NCBI GenBank assembly: GCA_014529385.2
Contig: CM043968.1
Location: forward strand, 30,165,013-30,229,012
DNA from: Adiantum capillus-veneris
Lineage: Eukaryota > Streptophyta > Polypodiopsida > Polypodiales > Pteridaceae
DNA length: 64,000 nucleotides
Reading direction: 5' to 3'
Shown: in pieces, positions 22,386 through 33,847 of the stretch
Layout of the letters: every line of letters begins with the position of its first letter
Position numbering within the stretch: position 1 is the stretch's first letter
Translations under genes and position numbers: made by a program
The notes under the pieces: model-generated
Seen by the model: the letters and a program-made list of their open reading frames with translations, nothing else
Databases searched by the model: none
What the model was told of the DNA's origin: nothing

Positions 22386-23099
22386 ACTACCACATGAGTT
22401 CAAATGAATGGATCTTTTAATTGCCAAAGTTTTAAGATTTTAATAGGATTATATTAACAAAAGGGATTTTTTAATTGATTTTACAGTAAGATTTTTAAGG
22501 AAAAGGGGTTATTTTACTACCTTAAGCATGTAAGTAAAGGGTTTTTTTTAATACCCTTTGAACGCACTTTATATGAATAGTTTCTTAAAGGTGCACTCCC
22601 AAGTACACACCATCAAACCACATGGTAAAAGCTTCCAATAAATGAGACTCTTCTCTAGCTTCATTAGGGAAATTTTAAATTCTCAAATGAGCCCTATAAG
22701 GACTTTGACTTTCTCCCTCATTGAGATCTATCCATTGATACATAGCATGCCATCAGATTCCTTATATTCTAGATTCCATTTTTTTATGTGACAACTCCAT
22801 CTTATAAATGGAATCTCTCTCCACAATTCAACTTCAGTGGGGAGGCCATAACTTCTATAAATCAACTCCAAATTTGTCGGAGTTTGGGGATTTAAAACCT
22901 ACTTTCTAAGATCTCTCCAATGATATGTTGGTTGATAGGGTTTTAACAAAGCGTTTATGTACTTGACCGGGTTGCCCACTTTGGATAAGAGAGGCAAAGT
23001 CAAACCTCCTTATAGGGCCTCTTTGAGAGTCCAAATTTTCCCTAATGCATCTCGTACCACCCTTGGATAGATCAACAAATCAACAACTTTGCTGACCAG
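22386..23099 (-). other. Gypsy element 2 linker between RNase H and second RNase H
   Basis: LAIKRSIHLNSCG is readable immediately beside the copia insertion on the minus strand; the rest is broken by stops. Confidence 0.4.
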
Positions 23100-23880
23100 A
23101 CTTTCTGCTAAGTGAAACCGACTCGTATGGTCGATCTTAAATTCAAACTTGAATTCATGTAGCTCTATTACCCATTTCATTATCCGCTTCTAGTACACTA
23201 CAACTTCAGGCAATAAATTGTTAGCCATCAACACATAAAACTTATGCTCAATGAGATAGACTTTGAACTTCCTGCAGGCAAAAACTAAGGCCATGACACA
23301 CTACTTTGCTTCAATGTAGGTTCCCTCTTCAGGACTTATTACCCTACTTTCAAAGTAAATATGCTTACAGCTCCTTCCCACCTTCTGTAGTAATACTGCT
23401 CCTATAGCCACCATACCTACTGTCATGGTAGCATAAAAATCATCTTCTTGATTGTGAGGGCACATCGTCAACAGTTTTCCTTCACCTTGTCAAAAGCTTC
23501 TTGAGCTTCTTTGTCCCATTCAAACCCGTGAACCTAATGTGCCCTCTTTTGAAGGGGGTATACATATTGCGATAGCATCTAGAAAAACCTTGATAACTAC
23601 TTCAACCAATGTCGCTTGAGCATTTCAAGAAGGCTCCATCAATACTAGAGCCTTAACCTTCTCTGGATTTGCCTCAATTCCATTCTGTGACACCACATGT
23701 CCCGATTATGATGTTTGAGGTTGTGCTAACTTGCACTTCTTGGGGCTCAATTGACCTTTTTCTTTATCAAGCCTATGGAAACATAGCTGCACCTTTGAGA
23801 AATGATCCACACTTGACCCATAGCAGCCAATGTCATCCATGAAAACCCTCATAAACCTACCCAAATAGGGACCAAATACC
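23100..23880 (-). pseudogene. Gypsy element 2 RT 3' end and RNase H
   Basis: GRFMRVFMDDIGCYGS (about 23860-23810) contains the RT catalytic box as FMDD. QLCFHRLDKEKGQLSPKKCK and SQNGIEANPEKVKA continue the thumb and connection. MTVGMVAIGAVLLQK, SRVISPEEGTYIEAK and CRKFKVYLIEHKFYVLM (about 23420-23220) give the element's own RNase H. RT blocks 1-4 are missing between protease and FMDD, a large internal deletion. Multiple stops. Confidence 0.75.
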
Positions 23881-23884
23881 TTGT

Positions 23885-24217
23885 TTATCCAATCCTAAAA
23901 AGTAACACATTCAACTTGTCTATCGCTTTACAACCTATTTCCCTCATTGCAGTTTCCATCATGAGACAAAAAAGTTCTCCACCATCTATATAGGCTTGAA
24001 CATGCATCCTTTTTTCAATGATAGAGGCCACCAAAGGAAGAATGTCAGCTACTCTATCCACCTTGAGTGCCATGTTTTGCATTCCATGCACATTGCCCTT
24101 AGCTTTTGGTAGCCTTGTGCTCACACTTGTAGACCACTTCCTTCTTAGTTTAGAGTTCAAACCCAAAAATTGATCAAAATCTATTTTAGCCTTTTGGTTT
24201 TGCACATCACTTACCAA
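23885..24217 (-). pseudogene. Gypsy element 2 protease region
   Basis: MHVQAYIDGGELFCLMMETA has the layout of the retropepsin active-site loop of this group, with IDGG in place of xDTG/DSG. It follows gag in the expected order. The frame ends near 23885, where the RT start is lost. Confidence 0.55.
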
Positions 24218-24714
24218 ATTATATTTGGGCTAGCTGCACCCCAGCTGGAAATCTGCTTTTTTGATCTTACGATGGCTCCTTTGCTTGCTAGTTTTTGGCT
24301 GCTCTCTACCCTCATACACTTTCTCTTTGCTTTTGCAAGATCTAGTTTCTTGCTCGGTTTCCATTTCCCTTTTAGCTCTTGCCATTTTATTGGCCAAAAC
24401 TTTGATATCCTGTTTATCCACTCCAATGTGGCCAAAACTTTGATATCCTGCTTATCCACTCCAATGATGTTCACCCTAGGGACTTCACCACCATCCGATG
24501 GAGCTGGTTGCACTGGATTTTTGACCACCTTCTCTCTCGTGTCATTCAATTGTGCATGGCCTCTTCCTCTACCAAACAAGGGATAGATACCACCTCTTTC
24601 TCTTGGCGGATGAGGGCAATTTGGTGCATAATGTCCTTCCTCACCAAAATTATACCACATGCCAGGCAACAACCTAGCCTTGCCCCTTGCTCCTTTTGGC
24701 TGACCTCTATCCAT
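24211..24714 (-). pseudogene. Gypsy element 2 gag nucleocapsid region
   Basis: WYNFGEEGHYAPNCPHP (about 24660-24610) is a CCHC knuckle (CxxCxxxGHxxxxC) in which the first two cysteines are replaced by W and F. It is followed by a lysine-rich stretch with a 34-bp tandem duplication on DNA level (GGCCAAAACTTTGATATCCT at 24392 and 24431). The knuckle would package element RNA; it has lost its metal ligands. Confidence 0.7.
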
Positions 24715-25489
24715 TACACTTAGCTGTAATTCCTACATTTGCTAAGACAAATTTTGTACAGTTTGCCCAGGGTGTCCACTAGAAAATGTGTATGATAGAA
24801 CCTGCAAACAAAATAAGGGATTTATAATTAGGTACATTGACAAAAGAATGTACTTACATAAAGGGTTTTTTAATTGAGAAAGTGAAATTTTTCATACATA
24901 AGGGTTAGGATTTTTAACAAAAATGCATACATAAGAGATACATATGATACTTGAAAATATACGGATAAGGGATTATTTAAATAGCTCTTGTTCGCACGTG
25001 CTATATGCAATTTTTACATAGTGGACTCCCCGGTATAGTTTGCACCCAATTTTGTGGCACAATTGCTACACCTCGGTTCCCATGGTTCTCCTCATAAGCA
25101 GCATCCATGGGACCCTGTGGTTGAGTAGGAACCACCGCTTCATAGCCTGACACTCTCTGCTCAATCTTTTTCTTGATTTTCCTGCACTTTGCCTTTAGAA
25201 TTTAAATGGCACCATTATAGTTCTTTGGGATTTTAAAATCTACCTTTTCCCTCACTTTAGGATGTAGGCATGCAATGAATTTATCTAGCTTAAAGTAGTT
25301 CCCATTAGCCAGGCGCATGGATGCCACTAATTTTTCCCAACAGGCTTCAAACAATCCAAAAACAAACCAAAATCCTCACCTACATCTTGTTTGAGTGCCT
25401 TCAATGTGGCATCCATTTTGAGTGGGGATGCTTCTTTACAAAAATCATGTAAGAATCGCTCCTATAGAGCCAGCCAAGCAAGCTGCGGC
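24715..25489 (-). other. Gypsy element 2 gag middle, decayed
   Basis: Broken frames on the minus strand still show ALKQDVGEDFGLFLDCLKPV near 25390-25330, compatible with the capsid C-terminal part. AT-rich insertions occur near 24830-24990. Confidence 0.4.
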
Positions 25490-25735
25490 TCACATTTCAA
25501 TGATTCGTACCACACTTTTGCTTTGCCGTGCATCACCAACAAAAAAAGTATCCATCTTGCTGTCCTCATTTGGCATCCACAATGACAACATATAAAGCTC
25601 AAAATCTACAATCCACTCATCTAGGATCTCTTCACTTGTGAAAAATTGGACCATAGTTTTGAGACACCATCTTTGCCAATGCAAAAATGTGTTTTTCTTC
25701 ACTGAATCAGGAGCAATCAGCGTGCTCCTTTTGTG
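25490..25735 (-). pseudogene. Gypsy element 2 gag N-terminal part
   Basis: Minus-strand frame with VQFFTSEEILDEWIVDFELY and MPNEDSKMDTFFVGDARQ resembles the start of a gypsy capsid domain (short aromatic start, then helix). Upstream lies the LTR-like repeat A, so this is close to the gag start. Confidence 0.5.
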
Positions 25736-25746
25736 GGGGCACCAGA

Positions 25747-26230
25747 AGATGGAAAGAGGGAACGGGGTACACACCAGAACACACAAAGGAGCAGGGTAAA
25801 CACAACACCCGAATTCACTATGATTCACCCTCAAAATCCACACATTTTCACATGCACACACTTCTTCTCTACAACCCAGGGTAAACACAACACCCGAATT
25901 CACTATGATTCACCCTCAAAATCCACACATTTTCACATGCACACACTTCTTTTGCTGCACCAACACACATCCACATGCTTCATGGGAAGCTCAAGCACAT
26001 TTTTGCACCTACATAACCTCTATTCCACACCACAAGCACTTACAATCCTCTCTCTCTCTCTCTCACTTTGCATACACAAAATTCGGTTTGGGGTTGCACT
26101 CAACCGCATTGCAACTGACAACACAAGCAAAGCACACGAGTAGAAGAAGGGAAGGGGAGCGGGGAATCAATTGAGAAGGGAGAAAAGGGCAAGCTTTTTT
26201 CTTGTAAAATCTTACAAGGGTTCCATGGTT
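25747..26230 (-). repeat. LTR-like repeat, copy A
   Basis: Plus-strand text TGGAAAGAGGGAACGGGGTA...to about 26230 is repeated at 26952 and, in part, at 48733. Inside, an 86-bp segment beginning GGGTAAACACAACACCCGAA (25794) is tandemly duplicated at 25880. A CT tract lies at 26048-26064. Its position beside gag suggests the 5' LTR of gypsy element 2. Confidence 0.55.
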
Positions 26231-26951
26231 TACACAGAGAAAAACTCCTCTCACTTGCTCTCAAAAAACTATCTGGCAAAAAAGCCCTTTACAATGCTTT
26301 GAAAAACCCTCTTAGGGAGGCTTCATTTTCAAAGAAAGGAACAAAAACTGGTTTCCTCTTGCCCGTTTCACTCAAGGGCTCCTCTTTCTTGAAAGGGGGT
26401 TGATTTATCCACTTGGGGTACCCTTTTAGCACATTACCAACCTATCAGCACTTCACTCACTCTCACACACTTTAGAGCTCTTTATTTGAGCCCATTTTTG
26501 TTGTCACGGCACCGTGACAACCCATTTAGTGCACACTTCCCTTAAATAAAAGTTTTGGGCACCGATTGGGTCCGCAGGAGCTCCCCCATTTTGGACTACC
26601 ATGTCATCATCCACTACCCACGAGCGGTGCCGCCCAAAGGGTCCATTTGACAAGTCCTCAATTTTGTCTAATCCCATAAAGTGCATATGACATTCCAGAA
26701 CTTGGTCTAGGCCCAAAATATCTCGACAGATATGCTTCCCAACATGGAGAAGTTGTCCCTAACTAGCCCCCATTGAATATTCAAATGGCCATAGATTTTT
26801 CTCTCAAGATTTGACTGACAATCCAAGAAGACCGGAATGCTTTGCAGTTCAAGCTCTTCAATCCTATCTGCTGACGTCGGCTCAACCCTTCATGGATGGT
26901 TGGTCAATTTCTTAGCAGGGATTACAATTTTTTGCATGAATGTGGGTGTTG
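26231..26951. other. Non-coding, LTR continuation or spacer between repeats A and B
   Basis: Contains the 22-bp palindrome at 26500-26521. No coding similarity. Confidence 0.35.
26500..26521. repeat. Perfect inverted repeat, 10-bp arms
   Basis: GTTGTCACGG, two bases (CA), then CCGTGACAAC: perfect arms around a 2-bp centre. Confidence 0.9.
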
Positions 26952-27425
<474 letters not shown>

Positions 27426-27795
27426 AAACCGCACAGTGTGCCCACGGAGGGCCTCGATGCGATCGCCATAGCCACAAGCACCAAGCCCCAAGGGTTTCAC
27501 CCCTCTTGTGATGTCCATTAGGAGTACATGGTTATGCCCATATAGCCCGATTTCTTGGCCCTCCATAATTCATGTGGGATTGTTGGCCACGTGGTAGCAC
27601 CAGGGAGCTCCCTCTCCAAGGCCCTTTGAGACTACCTCATGGCGAAGATGATGCACTTCATTATGATCTCCAGGATTAGTCTTATGTCACACCATTTGCG
27701 CAAACGGACCACATCTAGGATGAACAAAAAAATTCAAGTGAAGGTGAAACAAAACACAAAAAACTTGCTTCTACAACAAAGCTACATGTCAGTAA
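27426..27795. other. Non-coding, no feature recognised
   Basis: Locally GC-richer around 27430-27500; no supported ORF. Confidence 0.3.
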
Positions 27796-28344
27796 ATGCC
27801 AAGAATGGGTACATGTAGAGTTTGGATTCAGAAACTAGTTTTGGAATCAAAACCAAAACAAACATGGATTCAAAAAACAATGTTGGCTAAACAATCTTTC
27901 AACACAAAGTACGATAAACTCCCCAATGACAGAGGCAACAAAGCTTTAAATTACCAACGGAAGCACTTCAATCAACCAATTAACACTACAGGTGGACTGC
28001 AAGACTACAAATGGATTCCAAAAGACAACATCTACAAGCAAAACAAACCAAATAATGTCACATGGGAATGGAGATCAAAACCACCAATACACAAACCATG
28101 TCGCAGTCTCCAAAACAAAAACTTAAGTGGATGCCTAAAGTCCCACCTACTCAAAGAGTGGAGAGCGCGCCCATACAAAAACAACCAAACAGGCCAACCA
28201 TTTTGGAACGGGCAGCTCATTTTCAACTATTATTGTTTGGATGATGTAAAAAGCAAGAAACCTTGGCAACAAAATCCATTGAACAATTGGTTCAAAACCC
28301 ATATCTTGCAGAACATGGTGTTTCCCATTGCATCTCTTCTCTAA
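27796..28344 (+). CDS. Unrecognised 182-codon ORF, basic, Asn/Lys/Gln/Trp-rich
   Basis: An uninterrupted ORF beginning MPRMGTCRVW and ending FPIASLL. It is strongly basic with repeated NK, KP and W residues, has no zinc knuckle, signal peptide or membrane segment, and resembles no family I know. A parallel frame on the same strand is also open for about 60 codons, so this may be compositional (A-rich strand) rather than a gene. It could be a decayed gag nucleocapsid. Low confidence that it is translated. Confidence 0.2.
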   Translation: MPRMGTCRVWIQKLVLESKPKQTWIQKTMLAKQSFNTKYDKLPNDRGNKALNYQRKHFNQPINTTGGLQDYKWIPKDNIYKQNKPNNVTWEWRSKPPIHKPCRSLQNKNLSGCLKSHLLKEWRARPYKNNQTGQPFWNGQLIFNYYCLDDVKSKKPWQQNPLNNWFKTHILQNMVFPIASLL

Positions 28345-28545
28345 GCATGATAGGGCCACATTACACGGCCATGCATAGATACGTTGTTGTCGTCCATGCA
28401 CACCACACAAACCTTCATCGGGGACCACTCAAAATGGGAAGGGGGGAGTAGCAACAGTGGCTATAGTAGCCAATGCAGCCCATTTTAAGATAACAGGCTA
28501 CAAGAAGACGATAAGAGATTGTATAAAGTGTATTTGATGCTTCAA

Positions 28546-28710
28546 ATATTTGGTTTTTGACAGTTTTTAGCAGAACTTTACTCTAATTTGGCAAAGTATT
28601 GAGCCATATTGACAGATTTTATTTCAAAATATTTGTTTTTTGACAGTTTTTAGCAAAACTTTACTCTAATTTGGCAAAGTATTGAACCATCTTGACAAAT
28701 TTTGATGAGC
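28546..28710. repeat. ~81-bp tandem duplication
   Basis: GACAGTTTTTAGCAGAACTT (about 28560) and GACAGTTTTTAGCAAAACTT (about 28641) lie in two ~81-bp units that also share TTTGGCAAAGTATTGA. Confidence 0.85.
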
Positions 28711-30729
28711 CAAATATCTAGAGAGAAAGTGTGTTCATATGAGTATGAGCAATATTTTGGCTGATTTTTTGGTCAAATAATAATAATTTTTGTTGCTTTT
28801 TAACCGAATAATGATCAAAAACTAATAAATAGAGCCAAGAAATTTGGAATCAAGTTCTAAAAGCAAACACCAAATCTACAAAGAAAGAGCTTCGAGCATG
28901 ATGAATATAGAGCGATTTGACACAAATCAAGTTTTGAGCTAACTTCAAACCGACCAGAATTGCAAAATCAAGGGCAAATGACGACCAGAAGTCCAAACAA
29001 CAAGCCATTTGAGTTGCAAGTAGTATATCAAGAAAAATGTGGCCAAATGAGGTAAGCATGCAAATTGCACTCTAGAGGCATATAGGCAAAATGGGCAAAA
29101 TTGGCTTCATTTATAACTTGCACTTTGACAAAGAGCTATTGTGACCTAGAGTTCTTGCTCCATTTCTACCTACTACAGCCACCTCGTGACTCCAAACCAC
29201 ACCAAGTTCACATGTATGATTCTCCTCAGTGCATACCCCAACTTGTATGGTCAAAATTGAAAACAAACTACCAAAATAACTGCATCAATCAAATCAAAAC
29301 CAAGAATTTCACAAACTAGCAGATGACCTTGGGGGGGCTAACCAAAGCCAAATTCAAAAATAAGTGAATCAAAGTGATCCTCTCATTGGACAAAATCAAA
29401 CCAGGCAATCACACTCTCGAAATTGGGTGGAACATGGATCGGGATCCATGACCCCCACTACCAGCTGCAAGAAAAAAACTGAGTAAAACATGCTAGAGAA
29501 GTTGTTGACCCACTACTGCAATCACAAGAAAAAATATTTCACAACATGGATTGTGATCCATGACCCCCAACATGGCCAAACAGAATATTGTCAGCACCGA
29601 TAATTTATAAATGCCTTAGGGAATGCTGCAATCATAATGCAATCATCAAAAACCAAGAGAAATGGTATTTTTAGTCTGTAGATGGTCATTTTTACCCAAG
29701 GATGGGAAAATTTGACCCAAATTCAATAGAAAGTGCATGAAAACCTCAAGGAAGACACCTAGAAGTAAACTTGCAAATCTTGTTCAAAAAGGTGTCTGAA
29801 CATGCCTCGCCATCCATGACCCCTGGAGCAGATTGGCCAGAATCTTAGTACAAAATTTTTGCAATGATATTAATTGTGAACTGTGTCAAAGTTTGATTTT
29901 TTTCTCATCTCAAAGGACTCTATGTGTCAATATGAGAAAACTTGGAGTGTAGAGTATAGAATTTGTGAGTCTGAACAAGTTGAAATACTAAAGGAGGATT
30001 TGGTTACTAGTTTAACCAAATAAATGCTAAAAAATACTTAATAATGGACTTCAACTTTCCAGAGAGCCCAAAGTGACCAAACAAGCTCCAAATCAAATAC
30101 AACTCATCATGCAGGTGGAGTTGGGGTACATCTTCAACTTCAAATTGTCAACAAAGCCAATTGTCAGGCAAATTGATGACAATCAGGGATCTAAAGTGCC
30201 ATCCAAAAAATATTTATGGAAAATTCGACCAAATTAAACATAACTTGGAAAACTCGAGAAATAAGAGATAAACTTGTCCAAGTTTGAAAAGAACTTCACT
30301 AGTGTGCTAGGACAAACTATAGGAACAAGTGCCCAAAGTTTCATCCTAGAATGTTGCCCAACATGGATCGCGATCCATGACCCCCTGAAGGTTGACCAAG
30401 CACAAACCACATCGCATGATCCCGAGAATCAAGGATAACTTAACCCTAGAGTTTCAAGTCATTTGGATTTCAAGACCCTTGCCAAAATGCCAAAAATTCC
30501 AAGCCTGAGAAAAATCCAAAATTTGGCATAAAATTCCATCTAGTGATCCAAATCCAAAAAGAAGTGAACCATAGCATCCCCAACTCATGCTCAATCATAT
30601 ATTATCACTAGAACTTCAAATTTTTGTTGAACATGGATCGCAATCCATGACCCGCTGGGCCAGATTTTACATGTACATAATGCAACCAACCACAAGGCTA
30701 CATGAAAGGCTATCCAAGCTAAGTATCTA
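28711..30729. other. 2-kb non-coding region with five copies of a CATGGATC-type palindrome
   Basis: A-rich, no long ORF on either strand. Five copies of CATGGATYGNRATCCATG followed by ACCCC/ACCCG lie at 29433, 29545, 29801 (degenerate), 30362 and 30632. Confidence 0.6.
29433..30649. repeat. Dispersed palindrome family CATGGATCGCGATCCATG
   Basis: Copies: 29433-29450 (CATGGATCGGGATCCATG), 29545-29562 (CATGGATTGTGATCCATG), 29801-29818 (CATGCCTCGCCATCCATG), 30362-30379 (perfect palindrome), 30632-30649 (CATGGATCGCAATCCATG). Each is preceded by AA or GA and followed by ACCCC or ACCCG. Confidence 0.85.
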
Positions 30730-30731
30730 GA

Positions 30732-31885
30732 GATTACTTGGGTGCATGTGCATCACATACTCTTAATTTTCTACCAAAAGACATTGGTAAAATGTTTTGC
30801 ATGAAGCAAACTCTATTGGATGCAAGCCATGTGGTAAAATTTATCAAAGAGCATCAGTTTTTGTATGCTCTTTTTTGAACAAAGTTGCCCAATAAAACTC
30901 TATAGATATTTTGTGTGACAAGGTTTCCTAAGGCTCATTCTATGTTCTTTACAACAAGTGAAGCGTGTATTGATAGAAACTATAGCCGATAGACAATGGG
31001 ATGCATGGCTCAACAACAAGTATCCCATCTATCACGATGTAGTTGCAGGATGTGCACAGCTTGTCAACTCTCCACTTTTTTGGCAGAATGTAGGGAGGAT
31101 TGTGACTTTGACTTAGTCATTTGTAGATCTTTTGTGAATTGTCAACAAAGACTCTTTTTTCTTTGGAAAAATTTATTGGTATATGTCACAGGCCCTACGC
31201 AAGGTAAGAGAGCACATTGGCTTTGGTGCAAAGGACAAATCTGATGATAATCACAGCAGGCGGCAAGCGATGGGTGCAGTTTCATATGTCGCTGCATGGT
31301 GTGGCATTTGTATTGGATCCTAAATTCCAAATGCATCAACAATCTTCCAACAAAGAAGTCATGACTGACTTCAAGTGTGCTTCCAACTCTTGGGATAGGA
31401 GGATGGGAAAGCATCTTTTTATCAGCAAGTTGATTATGCTAATAGAACTAGTATGTTTCAAGATCCATTGCATATAGGTGCCATTGCCAAGAAATGTGCA
31501 CCTCTATGGTGGAAAGTGTATGGCGGAGACAAGGTGGAGTTGCAACACATTGCAGTCAGGGTTTTATCAGTTGTTGCATCACGTGGAAGCTACAAGAGAA
31601 ATTTTCCGGTAGTCGACTTTATGCATACAAAAGAAAAACCGACTTAATCCTAAACGGGCTGCTGATTTGGTGTATGTTTTCTATAATATGAAACTTATCC
31701 ATAAGCCTCAAAACATTGCAACAAGAGCAGCACTAAAGCACTATGTTGTCTTCCAAACCCATGAATCTATCGCTAGAGAAGTTGACGATGATGATGATAG
31801 GGAATGGGAGATAGCTTTAGAATGCTTCGATATGGATGAACTAGACGATATGGTTGGTGTGTTTGAGACCGACGATGATTTGTGA
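30732..31885 (+). pseudogene. hAT-family transposase, C-terminal half, broken
   Basis: In shifting frames: GACASHTLNFLPKDIGK (30738-30790) fits the conserved C..H..NLLLKDI segment. Then LLDASHVVKFIKEHQF, QWDAWLNNKYPIY, SPLFWQNVGRIV, and WYMSQALRKVREHI (DUF659/RNase H-like core of hAT) follow, then GVAFVLDPKFQ at 31297-31330. Next come FQDPLHIGAIAKKCAPLWWK, GGDKVELQHIAVRVLSV and RNRLNPKRAADLVYVFYN (31636-31690), the hAT C-terminal dimerisation domain. The acidic tail ends at TGA 31885. Two stops in the core and at least three frame changes make it a pseudogene. No terminal repeats were identified. Such enzymes cut and paste DNA leaving 8-bp duplications, as seen around the MITE at 7168-7917. 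Confidence 0.85.
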
Positions 31886-31963
31886 TCGCCATTCCTTTAT
31901 GACTTTTGCTTATTTTCGTAAAAGTGTATGATGGAATACAATGCTGTTCTACTTGATGTTCAT

Positions 31964-31967
<4 letters not shown>

Positions 31968-32007
<40 letters not shown>
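31968..32007. repeat. (CT)n microsatellite
   Basis: About 40 bp of CT, shortly after the hAT pseudogene. Confidence 0.95.
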
Positions 32008-32011
<4 letters not shown>

Positions 32012-32137
32012 CTAAGAAAAAGTTTTGCAACAATAAGTTTTTCAATTACAGTTTGATATAACACAATGTCTTTCTAAGAAAACAAAAAAGAGGAGGTGAT
32101 TCTGGCAAAATGTAGTTTTGAGATTACAAAAAAATTG

Positions 32138-32740
32138 ATATAGCTCACAACACAACCACTTGAGCGGACAACTTAACAATCTCACATCATGCAGGCCAAC
32201 TATCACATGTATCTACATCCAAGATAACACCAAGTCATCTAGTGATGATGAACAATGGTGTATCTACAGATTACAAAGCACAAGGGTAATCGGTGCATCA
32301 CACTAGAATGAAGAGGGCATGGAGTATGTATCTCTCCACTCCCACATTGATGATCATTCACCCTCATGTTTCCATCTAGTACTAATGATAATGTGACCTA
32401 ATCTAGTCCCTGATGAAGTGTGTGGAACTCACAGCACAACCACAAGTGGAGAGCTTAACAATCTTAGATATAGACCAACCATTGCATGTATCTACATCCA
32501 AGGCAACATGAAGTCATCTAGTGATGAAAAATGGTGTATCTACGGATGAAAAATCACAAGGATAACGGGTGCATCACACTAGGATGAAGACGGCATGGCG
32601 TATGCATCTCTCCACTCTATGTTGATAAGCATCAATCCTCCTATTTCATGGAGTATGCATCTCTCCACTCTATGTTGACAAGCGTCAACCCTCCTATTTC
32701 ATGTAGTACTAATGATAATGTGACATAATCCAAAATTGTG
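32138..32740. repeat. ~285-bp tandem duplication with an inner 54-bp duplication
   Basis: CATGTATCTACATCCAAG, AAGTCATCTAGTGATGA, GGTGTATCTAC and GTACTAATGATAATGTGAC recur in the same order in 32138-32420 and 32425-32740. Within the second unit GTATGCATCTCTCCACTCTA is repeated 54 bp apart (32598 and 32651). Confidence 0.8.
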
Positions 32741-33565
32741 AACCCTCTAGGACACTTTGAAATGAGAGGTGTAGCATCATGCATACCCCACTCCACGAGT
32801 CGCCCACTAAGTTCTAACTCATCTCTGTGGCGAGGGATAAATTATTGCACCCCACAAGTGAGAATCTAGGTTTCCTTAGCCTCGTGGGCCATGTGGTTGC
32901 ACACCATAGGACGAGGAATTCTACTCACTTCTAGAGTGAGCCATATAGCTGCACACCACGAAGTGGCCTATGGTCTGCAAGCCAATTTTGTGGTGAGAGA
33001 GAGACTACTACACCACACGAGTCTAGCACAACACACAAAAATAGGTTAGTACTCATTAGACTTAACCAAGAAATTATACATAAATACTGCTCCTACTATT
33101 GGTGGTCACTACGAAGCTGAAACTACTTGAGGCTGCAATGTTTTCGATCAAAATCAACGATGGGTTTTCTATAGGTAAGGTTCTCAATCCAAAAAAAAAA
33201 TTGATTGAAGTTTTATCTATTCGGATATCATTTGAAATTACGATGTATAATGTCATTTTGTACGTGTAATTTTCGTGATACTAGCGTATAAATGCACCCA
33301 ATGAATTGCCAATAAAAAATCTATTGCTATGTTATCAAAAGAATAAAATCAAGGCCTATGCAACACTGCAAAGCACAACCGATGTTGTCATAGCAGTAGA
33401 TAAAGCATGATAGGACCATACGTACGATTCTTTGTTTAGATCGACGATAGTTATGGCTACTATGTGGAACACCGTTTGATGTTTTGAGAAATTGACTTAG
33501 GCCAACTTAGGCCAACCAAAAATAAATAGATAAAATAGTCTATTGAATAATTTCAAGTGGCTTTA
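32741..33565. other. Non-coding, no gene recognised
   Basis: Short related phrases around TGCACACCA (32830-32990); nothing else supportable. Confidence 0.35.
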
Positions 33566-33847
33566 GGGTATGGTCACGACGCTTAGTTATCAATTATAGA
33601 TAGCAATGTCAACTACGCTTAGACACAGCATTAAATAAATAACATACCCAGTGCATGGTCACACAAGGCTTAGTTATACATTCAACCTCCCAACTATGCC
33701 TTGAACTTCAAAATTATGCCAAAATTGGCATACCTACAAAGGGTAGGCATAGTTATTCATTAAATGCTCTTTTTTGCATGTGAACAAGAAATGTGGCTTA
33801 GTTATCAGTTCACATAACTAAAAACTAAGCCTCGCGTGACCACCACC
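33566..33847. mobile_element. 282-bp Tourist-like (PIF/Harbinger) MITE candidate
   Basis: Ends GGGTATGGTCACGACGCTTAG (plus strand) and, from the other end, GGTGGTGGTCACGCGAGGCTTAG share GGTCACG and GCTTAGTT. They are flanked by TTA on both sides (33563-33565 and 33848-33850), the 3-bp target duplication of PIF/Harbinger elements. An internal copy of the end motif (ATGGTCACACAAGGCTTAGT, about 33655) and an inner hairpin (ATGCCAAAATTGGCAT, about 33717) add symmetry. No coding capacity. Confidence 0.55.

Larger units (their letters stand above)
18206..26230 (-). mobile_element. Ty3/gypsy element with two RNase H domains (Tat-like), split by a copia insertion
   Basis: Minus-strand order from the right: gag capsid (25.7-25.5 kb), gag zinc knuckle (24.7-24.2 kb), protease (24.2-23.9), RT end (23.9-23.6), RNase H (23.5-23.1), then after the copia insertion a second plant/archaeal-type RNase H (19.9-19.46), integrase core (19.24-18.9) and integrase C-terminus (18.44-18.2). 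A second RNase H before integrase is known from the Tat (Ogre/Retand) lineage. LTR-like repeat A (25,747 to about 26,230) is the candidate 5' LTR. Most of the RT is deleted. Confidence 0.7.
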
